Shown: positions 36,079 to 43,284 of the stretch, in pieces | Position numbering within the stretch: the first letter of the stretch is position 1 | How the letters are laid out: each line of letters begins with the position of its first letter | Source: an uncultured Lachnospiraceae bacterium | Lineage (GTDB): Bacteria > Bacillota > Clostridia > Lachnospirales > Lachnospiraceae | Direction: 5' to 3' | DNA: 64,000 bases | Assembly: GCA_947566645.1 (NCBI GenBank) | Contig: CANOKL010000008.1 | Coordinates: 1-64,000, forward strand | Position numbers and translations under genes: made by a program | Notes under the pieces: generated by a model | What the model saw: the letters and a program-made list of their open reading frames with translations, nothing else | The model's database searches: none | What the model was told of the DNA's origin: nothing

Positions 36079-37457
36079 ACTGGGCAGAGGCGGGCATATG
36101 GAACATCGTACTTTTCGTCTCGGAGAGTGTCGTGATTGCTCTTTGTACATGGTTTTTTCAGAGCAACACGTCCCGGGATGTAAAAAGCGGAAGAGCCATC
36201 CGGTGTATAGCCGTATTTCTCTACTGGACAGGGCTCTTAGGACTTGACACCTGGCTCCGGGAGACGGAATACGGAACATATGCCACTGCCTTCTTCTTAA
36301 TCGCCGGCTCTATGACAGCAGGACATTTCTTGTACAACAGAAGCAGAATCTATCTGTTTTTCTACGCTTTATTCCCGGTTACAGTCATGGTTCTGCAGTT
36401 ATTTGTAATCTATCTCGCGGTCGGATATATTTCCGCAAGATATGGAATGGCTGTGTTTGACTATTACATGGCAAATATAGTGCTGATCCTCAAACAGCTT
36501 ATGGAAATACTTCTTACCGGCATCTGGGTGGTAGTTCTGAACCGCAAGAAATTCGAGAATATTACAGGGGTACAGTTTGCAGGGCTTCTGTTTCCGCCTG
36601 CGGTCAGCGTATTTACCATATTTATACTCTGTATGTCGGGAAATGTATATTTTCAGATGTATGGCATCTTTCTGTTTGTGCTGGATATTGTCCTTTTGGT
36701 CTGCATGAACATATATGTATGGTATTTGTTTTCCTACCAGTCAAAAAACCGGAGACTTAAGGAAGAGCTTGAAATTTCAAAAAAACAGAATGAACTTCAG
36801 TATCAGTATTATAAGCGTATGGAGGAAAATCAGAAAGCTTCCCGCAAGATATTCCACGATATCCGCAACCATCTCCAGTCTGTAGAGGGTCTTTATCTTG
36901 ACGGGGAGACGGAAGCGGCAAATACTTATGTAAAAGATCTCCAGGACATCCTGGCATCTCTTGAGCAGACCCGCTATACAAAACACCGGATGCTGAACAT
37001 TATCCTGGGCGACAAAGCAGAGACAGCACGTAAAAGACGGATCCACCTGGAAGCACAGATCGGGGAGATTCATCTGGAACATATGAAGGATATGGATGTC
37101 ACCACTATTTTCTCCAATCTTCTGGACAATGCACTGGAAGCGGCAGAACAGGCTGAGAGCAACAGGTTCATCCAGATAAAAGGAGATCGTTTTCAGGACT
37201 TTACTGTAATAAAAATCAGAAATTCTATAGGACTTTCTGACGAGAAGGCGGTCGGTGAACGTAAAACGAATTTCGTGAAAACAGAGACCGGTTTTAGAAA
37301 AACGATTGGGAAAACAGCCCATGCAGGAATCGGGCTTCAGAATGTAAAAAGGACACTGGAGCAATACGGCGGCGGAATACTGACGGAGGAGAAAGATGCT
37401 ATATTTTCTGTAAGTATAACCCTGCCGGTACCACAGGAGAATCAAGTTAGAAGCTGA
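36075..37457 (+). CDS. GHKL sensor histidine kinase (AgrC-like)
   Basis: 460 residues. About six membrane helices (10-215), a coiled-coil linker (about 225-255), a phospho-acceptor box KIFHDIRNHLQSVEGL with His261, and a GHKL ATPase domain with N-box SNLLDNALEAAEQ (Asn352 region) and a glycine box HAGIGLQNVKRTLEQYGG. This layout is that of peptide-sensing kinases. Pairs with the LytTR regulator just upstream. No peptide precursor (AgrD-like) or processing protease is visible next to it, so its signal is unknown. Confidence 0.94.
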   Translation: MNWAEAGIWNIVLFVSESVVIALCTWFFQSNTSRDVKSGRAIRCIAVFLYWTGLLGLDTWLRETEYGTYATAFFLIAGSMTAGHFLYNRSRIYLFFYALFPVTVMVLQLFVIYLAVGYISARYGMAVFDYYMANIVLILKQLMEILLTGIWVVVLNRKKFENITGVQFAGLLFPPAVSVFTIFILCMSGNVYFQMYGIFLFVLDIVLLVCMNIYVWYLFSYQSKNRRLKEELEISKKQNELQYQYYKRMEENQKASRKIFHDIRNHLQSVEGLYLDGETEAANTYVKDLQDILASLEQTRYTKHRMLNIILGDKAETARKRRIHLEAQIGEIHLEHMKDMDVTTIFSNLLDNALEAAEQAESNRFIQIKGDRFQDFTVIKIRNSIGLSDEKAVGERKTNFVKTETGFRKTIGKTAHAGIGLQNVKRTLEQYGGGILTEEKDAIFSVSITLPVPQENQVRS

Positions 37458-37484
37458 TCCGTAAAAAAGGAGGAGTGACCGGAT

Positions 37485-37922
37485 ATGAAGAAAAGGGCAG
37501 AAAAAGGAAGAATGTACAGATTCTTTTTCATGGCGGTTCTGACAGCTGCACTGCTTTATGGGTGCGGAAGCAGTCAGAAGCTTTCGGAAAAATTTGATGC
37601 CGAAGAAGTAAAAAAAGCGGCAGAAGAAGTGATCAGGCTTGTAAATGAAGGGGGTTTTGACACACTGGCAGAAGAGCAATGGAATGCAATTATGCAGACA
37701 TCGCTAGACGCAGATACGATGGCGGCGCAGATTGGACCAGTCGTAGAGGAATTAGGGGAATTCCAGGCCTTTGATAAGGAAGCGGTTGTGGGAGAGACTG
37801 ACAAAGATACAGAGCAGGAGTTTGCAGTCGCGGTGATCAGAGTGCAGTATGAGAAGCGGAAAGCCCAGTATACCATTTCCTTTGACGAGGATATGAAGGT
37901 GGGCGGTTTTTACATTAAGTAG
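37485..37922 (+). CDS. Small lipoprotein, DUF3887-like
   Basis: 145 residues, ATG 37485 after AAGGAGGAG. Lipoprotein signal (about 12-27) with lipobox LLYGC (Cys27). The rest (SEKFDAEEVKKAAEEVIRLVNEGGFDTLAE...) fits the DUF3887 pattern of an alpha/beta domain on the outer membrane face. Third gene of the two-component operon, so possibly a sensor partner or target. Confidence 0.75.
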   Translation: MKKRAEKGRMYRFFFMAVLTAALLYGCGSSQKLSEKFDAEEVKKAAEEVIRLVNEGGFDTLAEEQWNAIMQTSLDADTMAAQIGPVVEELGEFQAFDKEAVVGETDKDTEQEFAVAVIRVQYEKRKAQYTISFDEDMKVGGFYIK

Positions 37923-37932
37923 GGGGCCTGAT

Positions 37933-38253
37933 ATGAAAAATTTCATTATTGCTATCCTTATAAGCGCATGCGGACTGCCGTTTCTGTTTATGGGATATCT
38001 CATATGGGTCAGGGAACGGATTGATCTGATTCATGATTATCATCACACGAAGGTAAAGGAATCTGACAGAAAAGAATATACGGCTGTTATGGGAAAGGCA
38101 ACAATTCTTATAGGAGTGGGAATCATATTGTCCGGCATCCTGTGCACAGGGATGCATTCCGGAAAATACGGAGTTATTTTTGGTATTTCATTTGCAGCAG
38201 GATTAATCATGATGATTCATGCCCAGTTGAAATACAACCATGGAATTTTCTGA
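37933..38253 (+). CDS. Small membrane protein, DUF3784-like
   Basis: 106 residues, ATG 37933 after AGGGGG. Three membrane helices (about 4-26, 54-73 and 78-97) with the motif YLIWVRERIDLIHDYHHTKVKESDRKEY between the first two, which I recall from the DUF3784 group. Likely the last gene of the two-component operon (11 bases after the lipoprotein). Function unknown. Confidence 0.7.
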   Translation: MKNFIIAILISACGLPFLFMGYLIWVRERIDLIHDYHHTKVKESDRKEYTAVMGKATILIGVGIILSGILCTGMHSGKYGVIFGISFAAGLIMMIHAQLKYNHGIF

Positions 38254-38261
38254 CTAATATA

Positions 38262-38347
38262 AAACCAACTTAAATACCTTTCTAGGGTTATTTAAATTGG
38301 TTTATACTGGTACAACATTCCATAACTAAACGGTGAATAATGTGTCA
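38262..38347. repeat. Bipartite palindromic repeat, copy at the HIRAN remnant
   Basis: First part: AAACCAACTTAAATA (38262 onward) and TATTTAAATTGGTTT (to 38303), an AT-rich hairpin that may also end the plus-strand operon. Second part: ACTGGTACAACATT, core AACTAAACGGTGAATA, AATGT (to 38343). It aligns with the copy at 48265-48372 across both parts. It supplies the last codons and stop of the minus-strand HIRAN remnant. Confidence 0.7.
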
Positions 38348-38493
38348 GAGCCAGAGGTCTTGCCATCTGGCTCTGGCAATCTATCGTACTCATTCTCCGG
38401 CTCCTTCACCAACTTAACCTGCATTTTCTTCTCAAGAAAATCCTTACCATAATAGTATTTTGTTCCGGTCAGTGTAAAATATATTTTACCCAT
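38326..38493 (-). pseudogene. Truncated HIRAN-domain gene
   Basis: 55 residues from ATG 38493 (GGAGG seven bases upstream). The first 37 residues, MGKIYFTLTG, TKYYYGKDFL, EKKMQVKLVK, EPENEYD, are the start of a HIRAN domain (aromatic first strand, a turn with YYYG, and the E-P-x-N-x-YD motif). A full HIRAN domain needs about 40 more residues with an A-I-x-V strand. Here the frame instead runs through a Leu-Pro/Ser-Gly tail encoded by the palindromic repeat and stops at 38326. HIRAN domains bind damaged or single-stranded DNA ends. Confidence 0.65.
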
Positions 38494-38507
38494 CATCTTT
38501 CCTCCAC

Positions 38508-38642
38508 TTAAAAATCATAAACCTCTGGATCAAGTCCCGCTTCTTCCAGTACCTTCCTCCGTTCCTTTGCATCCATAAATTCCAACTCTTCCGCATCCAG
38601 GCCCGAAGCTTCAAAATCTGTCGGTGCAAAAATCTCTACCAT
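38508..38642 (-). CDS. Conserved-looking 44-residue protein
   Basis: 44 residues, ATG 38642, seven bases after AAAGGAGAG. Acidic, soluble: MVEIFAPTDFEASGLDAEEL then a short helix EFMDAKERRKVLEEAGLDPEVYDF. It has good codon structure, a clean ribosome site and close spacing (14 bases) before the HIRAN remnant, so it is probably a real small gene. No family recognised. Confidence 0.65.
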   Translation of the reverse strand: MVEIFAPTDFEASGLDAEELEFMDAKERRKVLEEAGLDPEVYDF

Positions 38643-38672
38643 AATTGTTCTCTCCTTTCTCTTTCCACTTCC

Positions 38673-38774
38673 TTATTCTTCCAGATAATCATAATAGTCT
38701 CTTTCATCTGCAAATAACTGGTACTCGCCGTCAACAAATCCCATATACCCTTCGTCTACAAAATATCCTTTCAT
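38673..38774 (-). CDS. 33-residue small protein, GYMG/DYYDYLEE type
   Basis: 33 residues from ATG 38774 behind AAGGAGG. Sequence begins MKGYFVDEGYMGFVDGEY and ends with an acidic DERDYYDYLEE. I recall related very short proteins (G-Y-x-x-x-x-GYMG-x-V-x-x-x-Y-x-LF, then DYYEYL) as hypothetical proteins in Lachnospiraceae. First gene of a three-gene unit; upstream at about 38879-38901 is a dyad, AGTACAG and its mirror around GATTTTTG, next to a TATAAT. Confidence 0.65.
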   Translation of the reverse strand: MKGYFVDEGYMGFVDGEYQLFADERDYYDYLEE

Positions 38775-38962
38775 CTCATTCTATCCTCCTTGCTAATGAT
38801 CAACCGTAACACTTCAGACAGGAATCCCTGTAAACTGTTACGTGCAACTTTCTTGTTGAAATCATTATAGGATAAAGTACTGTACAAAAATCTGTACTCA
38901 CAAGAATGAGAACATATTTTTTTCTATAAAACTGCCGTTGATCTGTAAAAATACATATTTTA

Positions 38963-39000
38963 AGGCAGTCACCTTGTTATCGGTGACTGCCTCTTATTTT
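38963..39000. terminator. Strong hairpin terminator
   Basis: AGGCAGTCACC (38963-38973), loop TTGTTATC, GGTGACTGCCT (38982-38992). T-rich on both sides (CTTATTTT on plus, TTAAAATATG on minus); it is placed to end the minus-strand unit 40948-39168. Confidence 0.75.
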
Positions 39001-39053
39001 ACTCTCCAATATCCTAAATAAGGCCAGGTGTCTGGCGCTCCGTTTGACTGAAT

Positions 39054-39116
39054 GGCTGATTGGGTGAACTGGGTGGCTGATTGGGTGAACTGGGTGGCCG
39101 ATTGGGTGGACTGGGT
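39054..39116. repeat. Three 21-bp tandem repeats
   Basis: GGCTGATTGGGTGAACTGGG plus T, three head-to-tail copies from 39054, the last with two changes. They lie between the YjbR-EVE gene stop and the terminator, outside any clear reading frame. Confidence 0.9.
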
Positions 39117-39167
39117 GGTCAAATTTATAACTTCTATATCCTTTTTGCATTCCTAAACCACCGCTCT

Positions 39168-39908
39168 TTATCCTTTTAGCGCAGCGCTCAGACTATTGGG
39201 TATCCCTCTCGGACCTCTGATCGCATAGATCCCGTATTCCTCTTTCAAAACATCGAACGTAAATTGCTCCGGCCTGTATCTCTTTTTAAGCTTTATCTTC
39301 ATTAATGCAGTAATGGTCAGATTCTTCTCTGTATAATCATAAGGAATATCCGTTTCTGTCACCTTGCATTTATAAAGGATTGCCGACACTGGAGCGGCAG
39401 CATACAGAAATACCGTATCCCCCTTTTTGATACCTCTCCCCTGCTTCCAGTCTATCTGGTCTGTCTGATCAAAAGCATGTTCAATATCATAATATCTGGG
39501 ATTGGCAGGAATCACCCACTCCTTTGGCGGGCGCGCCTTTTCTTTTTTCCTTACAGAGGCTGTTGCCATATAGCTTATGTCAATCAAGTCGCAAATCCGT
39601 TCCTCTGGAACCGTGCCGTCTAAGAGCACAGTAATCCAATGGAGCTTATTCATATGATAGGCGGGCATAATCCCCTCTTCCCGGATCAGTGTATCCCGGA
39701 AGAACGGGTCATCTATCTTAAGATTCATTGCATCCACATACTCCTCGCCGGAAAGCCCCAGCTTGTTCCTCTGAACCTCCATGGCAAGCGCGAACCATTT
39801 CCGATTATCCTCATGCCGGAACACGGCGCTGGTCTGATCGTTTCTCCACGGATACTCCGGGGATGTCCTGTATTTCTTTTTTATATATTGGAAGACAAAC
39901 TCTCTCAT
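39168..39908 (-). CDS. YjbR/MmcQ domain fused to an EVE-like (PUA) domain
   Basis: 246 residues, ATG 39908 after AGGCGGTGAGG. N-terminal MmcQ/YjbR domain (about 1-120: SPEYPWRND...VFRHEDNRKWFALAMEV...YHMNKLHWITVLLDG), a fold related to DNA-binding proteins. C-terminal EVE-like domain (about 128-242: EWVIPANPRYYDIEHAF, GIKKGDTVFLYAAAPVSAILYKCKV, YAIRGPRGIP). EVE domains read modified bases in restriction or RNA-modification contexts. I recall YjbR proteins usually as single domains, so the fusion is notable. Its neighbours are a 99-residue unknown and a Uma2 nuclease. Confidence 0.75.
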   Translation of the reverse strand: MREFVFQYIKKKYRTSPEYPWRNDQTSAVFRHEDNRKWFALAMEVQRNKLGLSGEEYVDAMNLKIDDPFFRDTLIREEGIMPAYHMNKLHWITVLLDGTVPEERICDLIDISYMATASVRKKEKARPPKEWVIPANPRYYDIEHAFDQTDQIDWKQGRGIKKGDTVFLYAAAPVSAILYKCKVTETDIPYDYTEKNLTITALMKIKLKKRYRPEQFTFDVLKEEYGIYAIRGPRGIPNSLSAALKG

Positions 39909-39986
39909 AAATCCTCACCGCCTAATCCATAATCGGGCACAGACTCTCTCATGAATCCTCACCGCCTAATCCATAGTCAAGCATCT
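39899..39986. repeat. 44-bp tandem duplication at a gene junction
   Basis: Copies 39899-39942 and 39943-39986 match at 34 of the first 36 positions. The right copy is the true end of the 99-residue gene (YGLGGED, then S and stop); the left copy repeats that end and forms the ribosome site and start (ATGAGAGAG) of the YjbR-EVE gene. Confidence 0.85.
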
Positions 39987-40248
39987 CATTATATCTGGCA
40001 TTGGCTTCTTCACTCGCTTTCTTGTCCCTCCAGGCACCAATCTCACTGCATATCGCAAGCATCTCATCTACTACCATCTCCACACTCTTCGGTTTCACAT
40101 GGTACAGATACGATGTCATCCGGTTCATTGCCTTCGGGCTTCCCAGATTCTTTGCCATCTCCACTCCAAGCTCCCCAGGAAAACCAAGCTGCTTTACAGC
40201 ATCCACCAGATTATCTCTTGACCTGGACCATTCTCTTTGGTTTGACAT
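39949..40248 (-). CDS. 99-residue unknown protein
   Basis: 99 residues, ATG 40248, after GGCGGAAGG. Helical and soluble: SRSRDNLVDAVKQLGFPGEL, GVEMAKNLGSPKAMNRMTSYL, HVKPKSVEMVVDEMLAI. I recall the pattern LG-P-ELG--(M/I)A--LGS-KAM-RM--YL as a recurrent hypothetical protein in gut Firmicutes, but no function. It lies between the YjbR-EVE gene and Uma2, 16 bases after the latter. Confidence 0.7.
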   Translation of the reverse strand: MSNQREWSRSRDNLVDAVKQLGFPGELGVEMAKNLGSPKAMNRMTSYLYHVKPKSVEMVVDEMLAICSEIGAWRDKKASEEANARYNEMLDYGLGGEDS

Positions 40249-40264
40249 CCTTCCGCCTCCTCTT

Positions 40265-40948
40265 CTACTCCAAAAAGCTCACATACTCCCATATTGCTTT
40301 AAAATCAACCACACATTCTCCCCCAAAGATCCGGACCGGAATCTCATGGTCAAATCCGAATACGGACACATTCAAGTCATCCTCCATCTCGTATACAATC
40401 ACCTTTTTCTTATCCGGATCTACCATCCAGTATTCTCTGACTCCGGCTGCTGCGTATTTCGCAAGCTTTACCGTCATATCCTTTCTCTTTGTAGAGCCTG
40501 AGAGGATCTCTACGACCAGATCCGGCGCGCCATAGATGATGCCCTTACGGATCTTTTCCCGGTCACAGACAATGAGGACGTCTGGCTGGAGCATTGTTTT
40601 GTCATCACAGTCCAGCTGCACATCCAACGGGGCGTAGGCCGGTACGCACGTTCCTGCTTTTCTGTCTATGTAATCTGAAAATGCCCTGAAAATCCTTCCT
40701 CCGATCAACTGATGGAGTGGGGAGGGTGCCGCCATATCATAGAGCACACCGTCAATCAGCTCTGCCCTGTCCCCGTCGGGAATCCGGTAATAATCCTCCA
40801 GCGTATACTCCCCCTGGCTCTTCTCCTGTGTCATATACAGGGCTTTTGCCTCACTGACTGCCTCCTCATAATAGTCCTCTCTACGATTCTCTGACCCATT
40901 CATTCCTCTGGTTTTCTCTTCTGTCTTCCCTTCCGCTTTTTCCATCAT
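40265..40948 (-). CDS. Uma2 family (DUF820) PD-(D/E)XK endonuclease-like protein
   Basis: 227 residues as the longest frame. The fold region is about 48-225: YTLEDYYRIPDGDRAELIDGVLYDMAAPSPLHQ, then LQPDVLIVCDRE with the core Asp and APDLVVEILSGSTKRKDMTVKLAKYAAAGVREYWMVDPDKK with the E-x-L/S-x-x-x-K pattern. The first 40 residues are low in complexity and the true start may be Met16 (ATG 40903, AGAGGA just upstream) or Met40. Uma2 proteins are common in cyanobacteria and Firmicutes; biological role unknown. Confidence 0.85.
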   Translation of the reverse strand: MMEKAEGKTEEKTRGMNGSENRREDYYEEAVSEAKALYMTQEKSQGEYTLEDYYRIPDGDRAELIDGVLYDMAAPSPLHQLIGGRIFRAFSDYIDRKAGTCVPAYAPLDVQLDCDDKTMLQPDVLIVCDREKIRKGIIYGAPDLVVEILSGSTKRKDMTVKLAKYAAAGVREYWMVDPDKKKVIVYEMEDDLNVSVFGFDHEIPVRIFGGECVVDFKAIWEYVSFLE

Positions 40949-40960
40949 CCCGGCACACTC

Positions 40961-43204
40961 TTATCCTCTCGTCTTCGTCCCTGTCCCGTCTCTTTTTCCT
41001 GCCTTAAGCCTGTGGAGGGACACCTCTTTTTCTCCGAACGCGGCCGTGCACTCTGTCCCTTCTTCAAACAAGTGCACCTGCTCCAGCTCGTCCTTTTTTC
41101 TGAGCCTGATTCCCCGGACGCCGATAGCGCCTTTCTTCTTCTCCGGCACCTCATCTGCCCCGAACCGCAGGAAATATCCTTCCTTCGTCTGAAGCACGAT
41201 CTGATGGTTTGCCGTGATCACCTGGACGCTTACCACCTCGTCCTCCTCCTGAAGCTTTGTGGCAGCAATGGTACGCTTTGCCACCTGGAATTCCTCTCCC
41301 TGTACCTTTTTGAGCATACCCTGCTTTGTGGCAAAGAGGAATGCTGCATAACGCATCTGCTCGGAATCACAGATATACACGATATTTTCCTGGGTGCTGT
41401 CATAATTGCTCACATTGTCAATGGGCATCCCCTTGTCACGGAATTTTCCAAAGGGAAGATCCGGCACCTTTACCTGATGCATCTTTCCGTTATTTGTAAA
41501 GACACAGAGCTTTCCTGTGTTCATGCAATTCACAATATATTTATTTTCTGAATCTGCCGCCTCCTTATTTCTCTCATAGGTTGCCAGATCAACTGTTTTT
41601 GCATAGCCGAAACGATCCATAAGGAATACAACCTCCTGCTCTTCTATCTTCTTTTCCTCATATACCGCTTCCTCTGCATTCTCAACAACCGTGCGGCGTT
41701 TCCGCCCGTATTCCTTCTTAATCCGTTCCAGGTCTGCAATGATCACATCCGCCATGGAACCGTAATTGTTCAGTATGTCCTCATAAGTTTCAATATTATG
41801 AAGCGTCTCCTCGTGCTCCTTCATCAGAGCCTCAATCTCCAGGCCGATCAGCTTATAAAGCCTCATCTCCAGAATGGCTGTTGCCTGCCGCTCCGTAAAG
41901 CGCAGCATTGCCGCCATTTTCTTTGAGATGGAGGACTTGAACTTAATATTAGCCGTATTGCCGCTGGTCAGGCATTCCTTTGCATCCTTCACGGACTGGC
42001 TGCCCCGGAGGATCTCTATAATCAGGTCAATGACATCGCATGCCTTGATCAGTCCCTCCTGTATTTCCTTTTTATCAAGCTCTTTTGCAAGGAGCGTCTT
42101 ATATTTCCGGGTAGCAAGTTCAAACTGGAAGTCCACATGGTGCTCAATGATTTTCTTAAGACCCATTGTCTCCGGACGTCCTTCCGCCACTGCCAGCATA
42201 TTCACGCCAAAGGTATCCTCAAGCCGTGTCTTCTTGTAGAGCATGTTTGTCAGATTGCTGACATCTGCTCCCTTCTTAAGCTCAATGACAATCCGGATTC
42301 CCTCCTTTGAGGACTGGTTGGAAATGTCTACAATATCCGTGGTCTTCTTCGTCTCAACCAGGGCGCATACATCATTTAAAAATTTACCGATTCCTGCACC
42401 GATCATGGTATAAGGAATCTCAGAAATGACAAGCCGCTTCTTGCCGCCCTTCATCTCTTCCACTTCAACCTTTCCCCTGATTTTAATCTTACCGGTTCCT
42501 GTCTCATAGATGTTCAGAAGGTCGTCCTTATTGACCACAATGCCGCCTGTAGGGAAATCCGGCCCTTTTACATATTTCATCAGCTGCTTTGTGCTGATGT
42601 CATCATTTTTCATATAAGCCTTCACTGCATCTATGACCTCTCCCAGGTTATGGGTGGGAATACTGGTAGCCATACCGACTGCGATTCCTTCCGCCCCATT
42701 CACAAGCAGATTGGGAATCCGCACCGGTAGCACCTCCGGCTCCTTTTCCGTCTCGTCAAAATTCGGAAGGAAATCTACCACATTCTTGTCAAGATCTGCA
42801 AGATATGCCTCCTGGGTAAGCTTCGCAAGCCTCGCTTCTGTATACCGCATAGCCGCCGCGCCGTCTCCCTCTATGGAGCCAAAGTTCCCGTGCCCGTCTA
42901 CCAGAATCATTCCTTTTTTGAATTCCTGGGCCATAACCACCAGTGCTTCATAGATGGAGCTGTCCCCGTGAGGGTGGTATTTACCCATGGTATCACCCAC
43001 AATACGCGCACATTTCCTGTAAGGCCTGTCCCAGCGGATTCCAAGCTCGTGCATATCATAGAGCGTTCTTCTCTGTACCGGCTTTAATCCATCCCTCACA
43101 TCCGGAAGCGCACGCGCCACAATCACACTCATGGCATAATCAATATAAGATTTTTTCATGACCTCCGAATATTCGGTTCTGATGATCTGTTGTGATTCCT
43201 GCAT
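40961..43204 (-). CDS. parC: Type IIA topoisomerase subunit A, probably topoisomerase IV ParC
   Basis: 747 residues, ATG 43204 after GGGAGGAA. DNA cleavage and rejoining subunit. KPVQRRTLYDMHELG (about 41-55), HPHGDSSIYEA (77-87; matches the GrlA/ParC form with Ser82 and Glu86, the usual sites of quinolone resistance, here wild type), catalytic Tyr121 (AMRYTEARL), coiled coil, then a short beta-pinwheel domain (about 495-730) without a clear GyrA box (QRRGGxG). Short length and the QRDR favour ParC over GyrA, though the call is not certain. Follows the B subunit gene by 80 bases. Confidence 0.8.
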   Translation of the reverse strand: MQESQQIIRTEYSEVMKKSYIDYAMSVIVARALPDVRDGLKPVQRRTLYDMHELGIRWDRPYRKCARIVGDTMGKYHPHGDSSIYEALVVMAQEFKKGMILVDGHGNFGSIEGDGAAAMRYTEARLAKLTQEAYLADLDKNVVDFLPNFDETEKEPEVLPVRIPNLLVNGAEGIAVGMATSIPTHNLGEVIDAVKAYMKNDDISTKQLMKYVKGPDFPTGGIVVNKDDLLNIYETGTGKIKIRGKVEVEEMKGGKKRLVISEIPYTMIGAGIGKFLNDVCALVETKKTTDIVDISNQSSKEGIRIVIELKKGADVSNLTNMLYKKTRLEDTFGVNMLAVAEGRPETMGLKKIIEHHVDFQFELATRKYKTLLAKELDKKEIQEGLIKACDVIDLIIEILRGSQSVKDAKECLTSGNTANIKFKSSISKKMAAMLRFTERQATAILEMRLYKLIGLEIEALMKEHEETLHNIETYEDILNNYGSMADVIIADLERIKKEYGRKRRTVVENAEEAVYEEKKIEEQEVVFLMDRFGYAKTVDLATYERNKEAADSENKYIVNCMNTGKLCVFTNNGKMHQVKVPDLPFGKFRDKGMPIDNVSNYDSTQENIVYICDSEQMRYAAFLFATKQGMLKKVQGEEFQVAKRTIAATKLQEEDEVVSVQVITANHQIVLQTKEGYFLRFGADEVPEKKKGAIGVRGIRLRKKDELEQVHLFEEGTECTAAFGEKEVSLHRLKAGKRDGTGTKTRG

Positions 43205-43284
43205 CTTATTTCCTCCCGAAAATAATAACCATCCAGAGGCAGGGTATCACTGCCCTGAATCGTTATCTTCATTCATATGTCTTT

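Noticed and set aside
38005..38260. Possible Agr-type peptide precursor next to the kinase
   Set aside because: No short frame with a processing motif or Cys-containing peptide is found; the 106-residue gene is a three-helix membrane protein.
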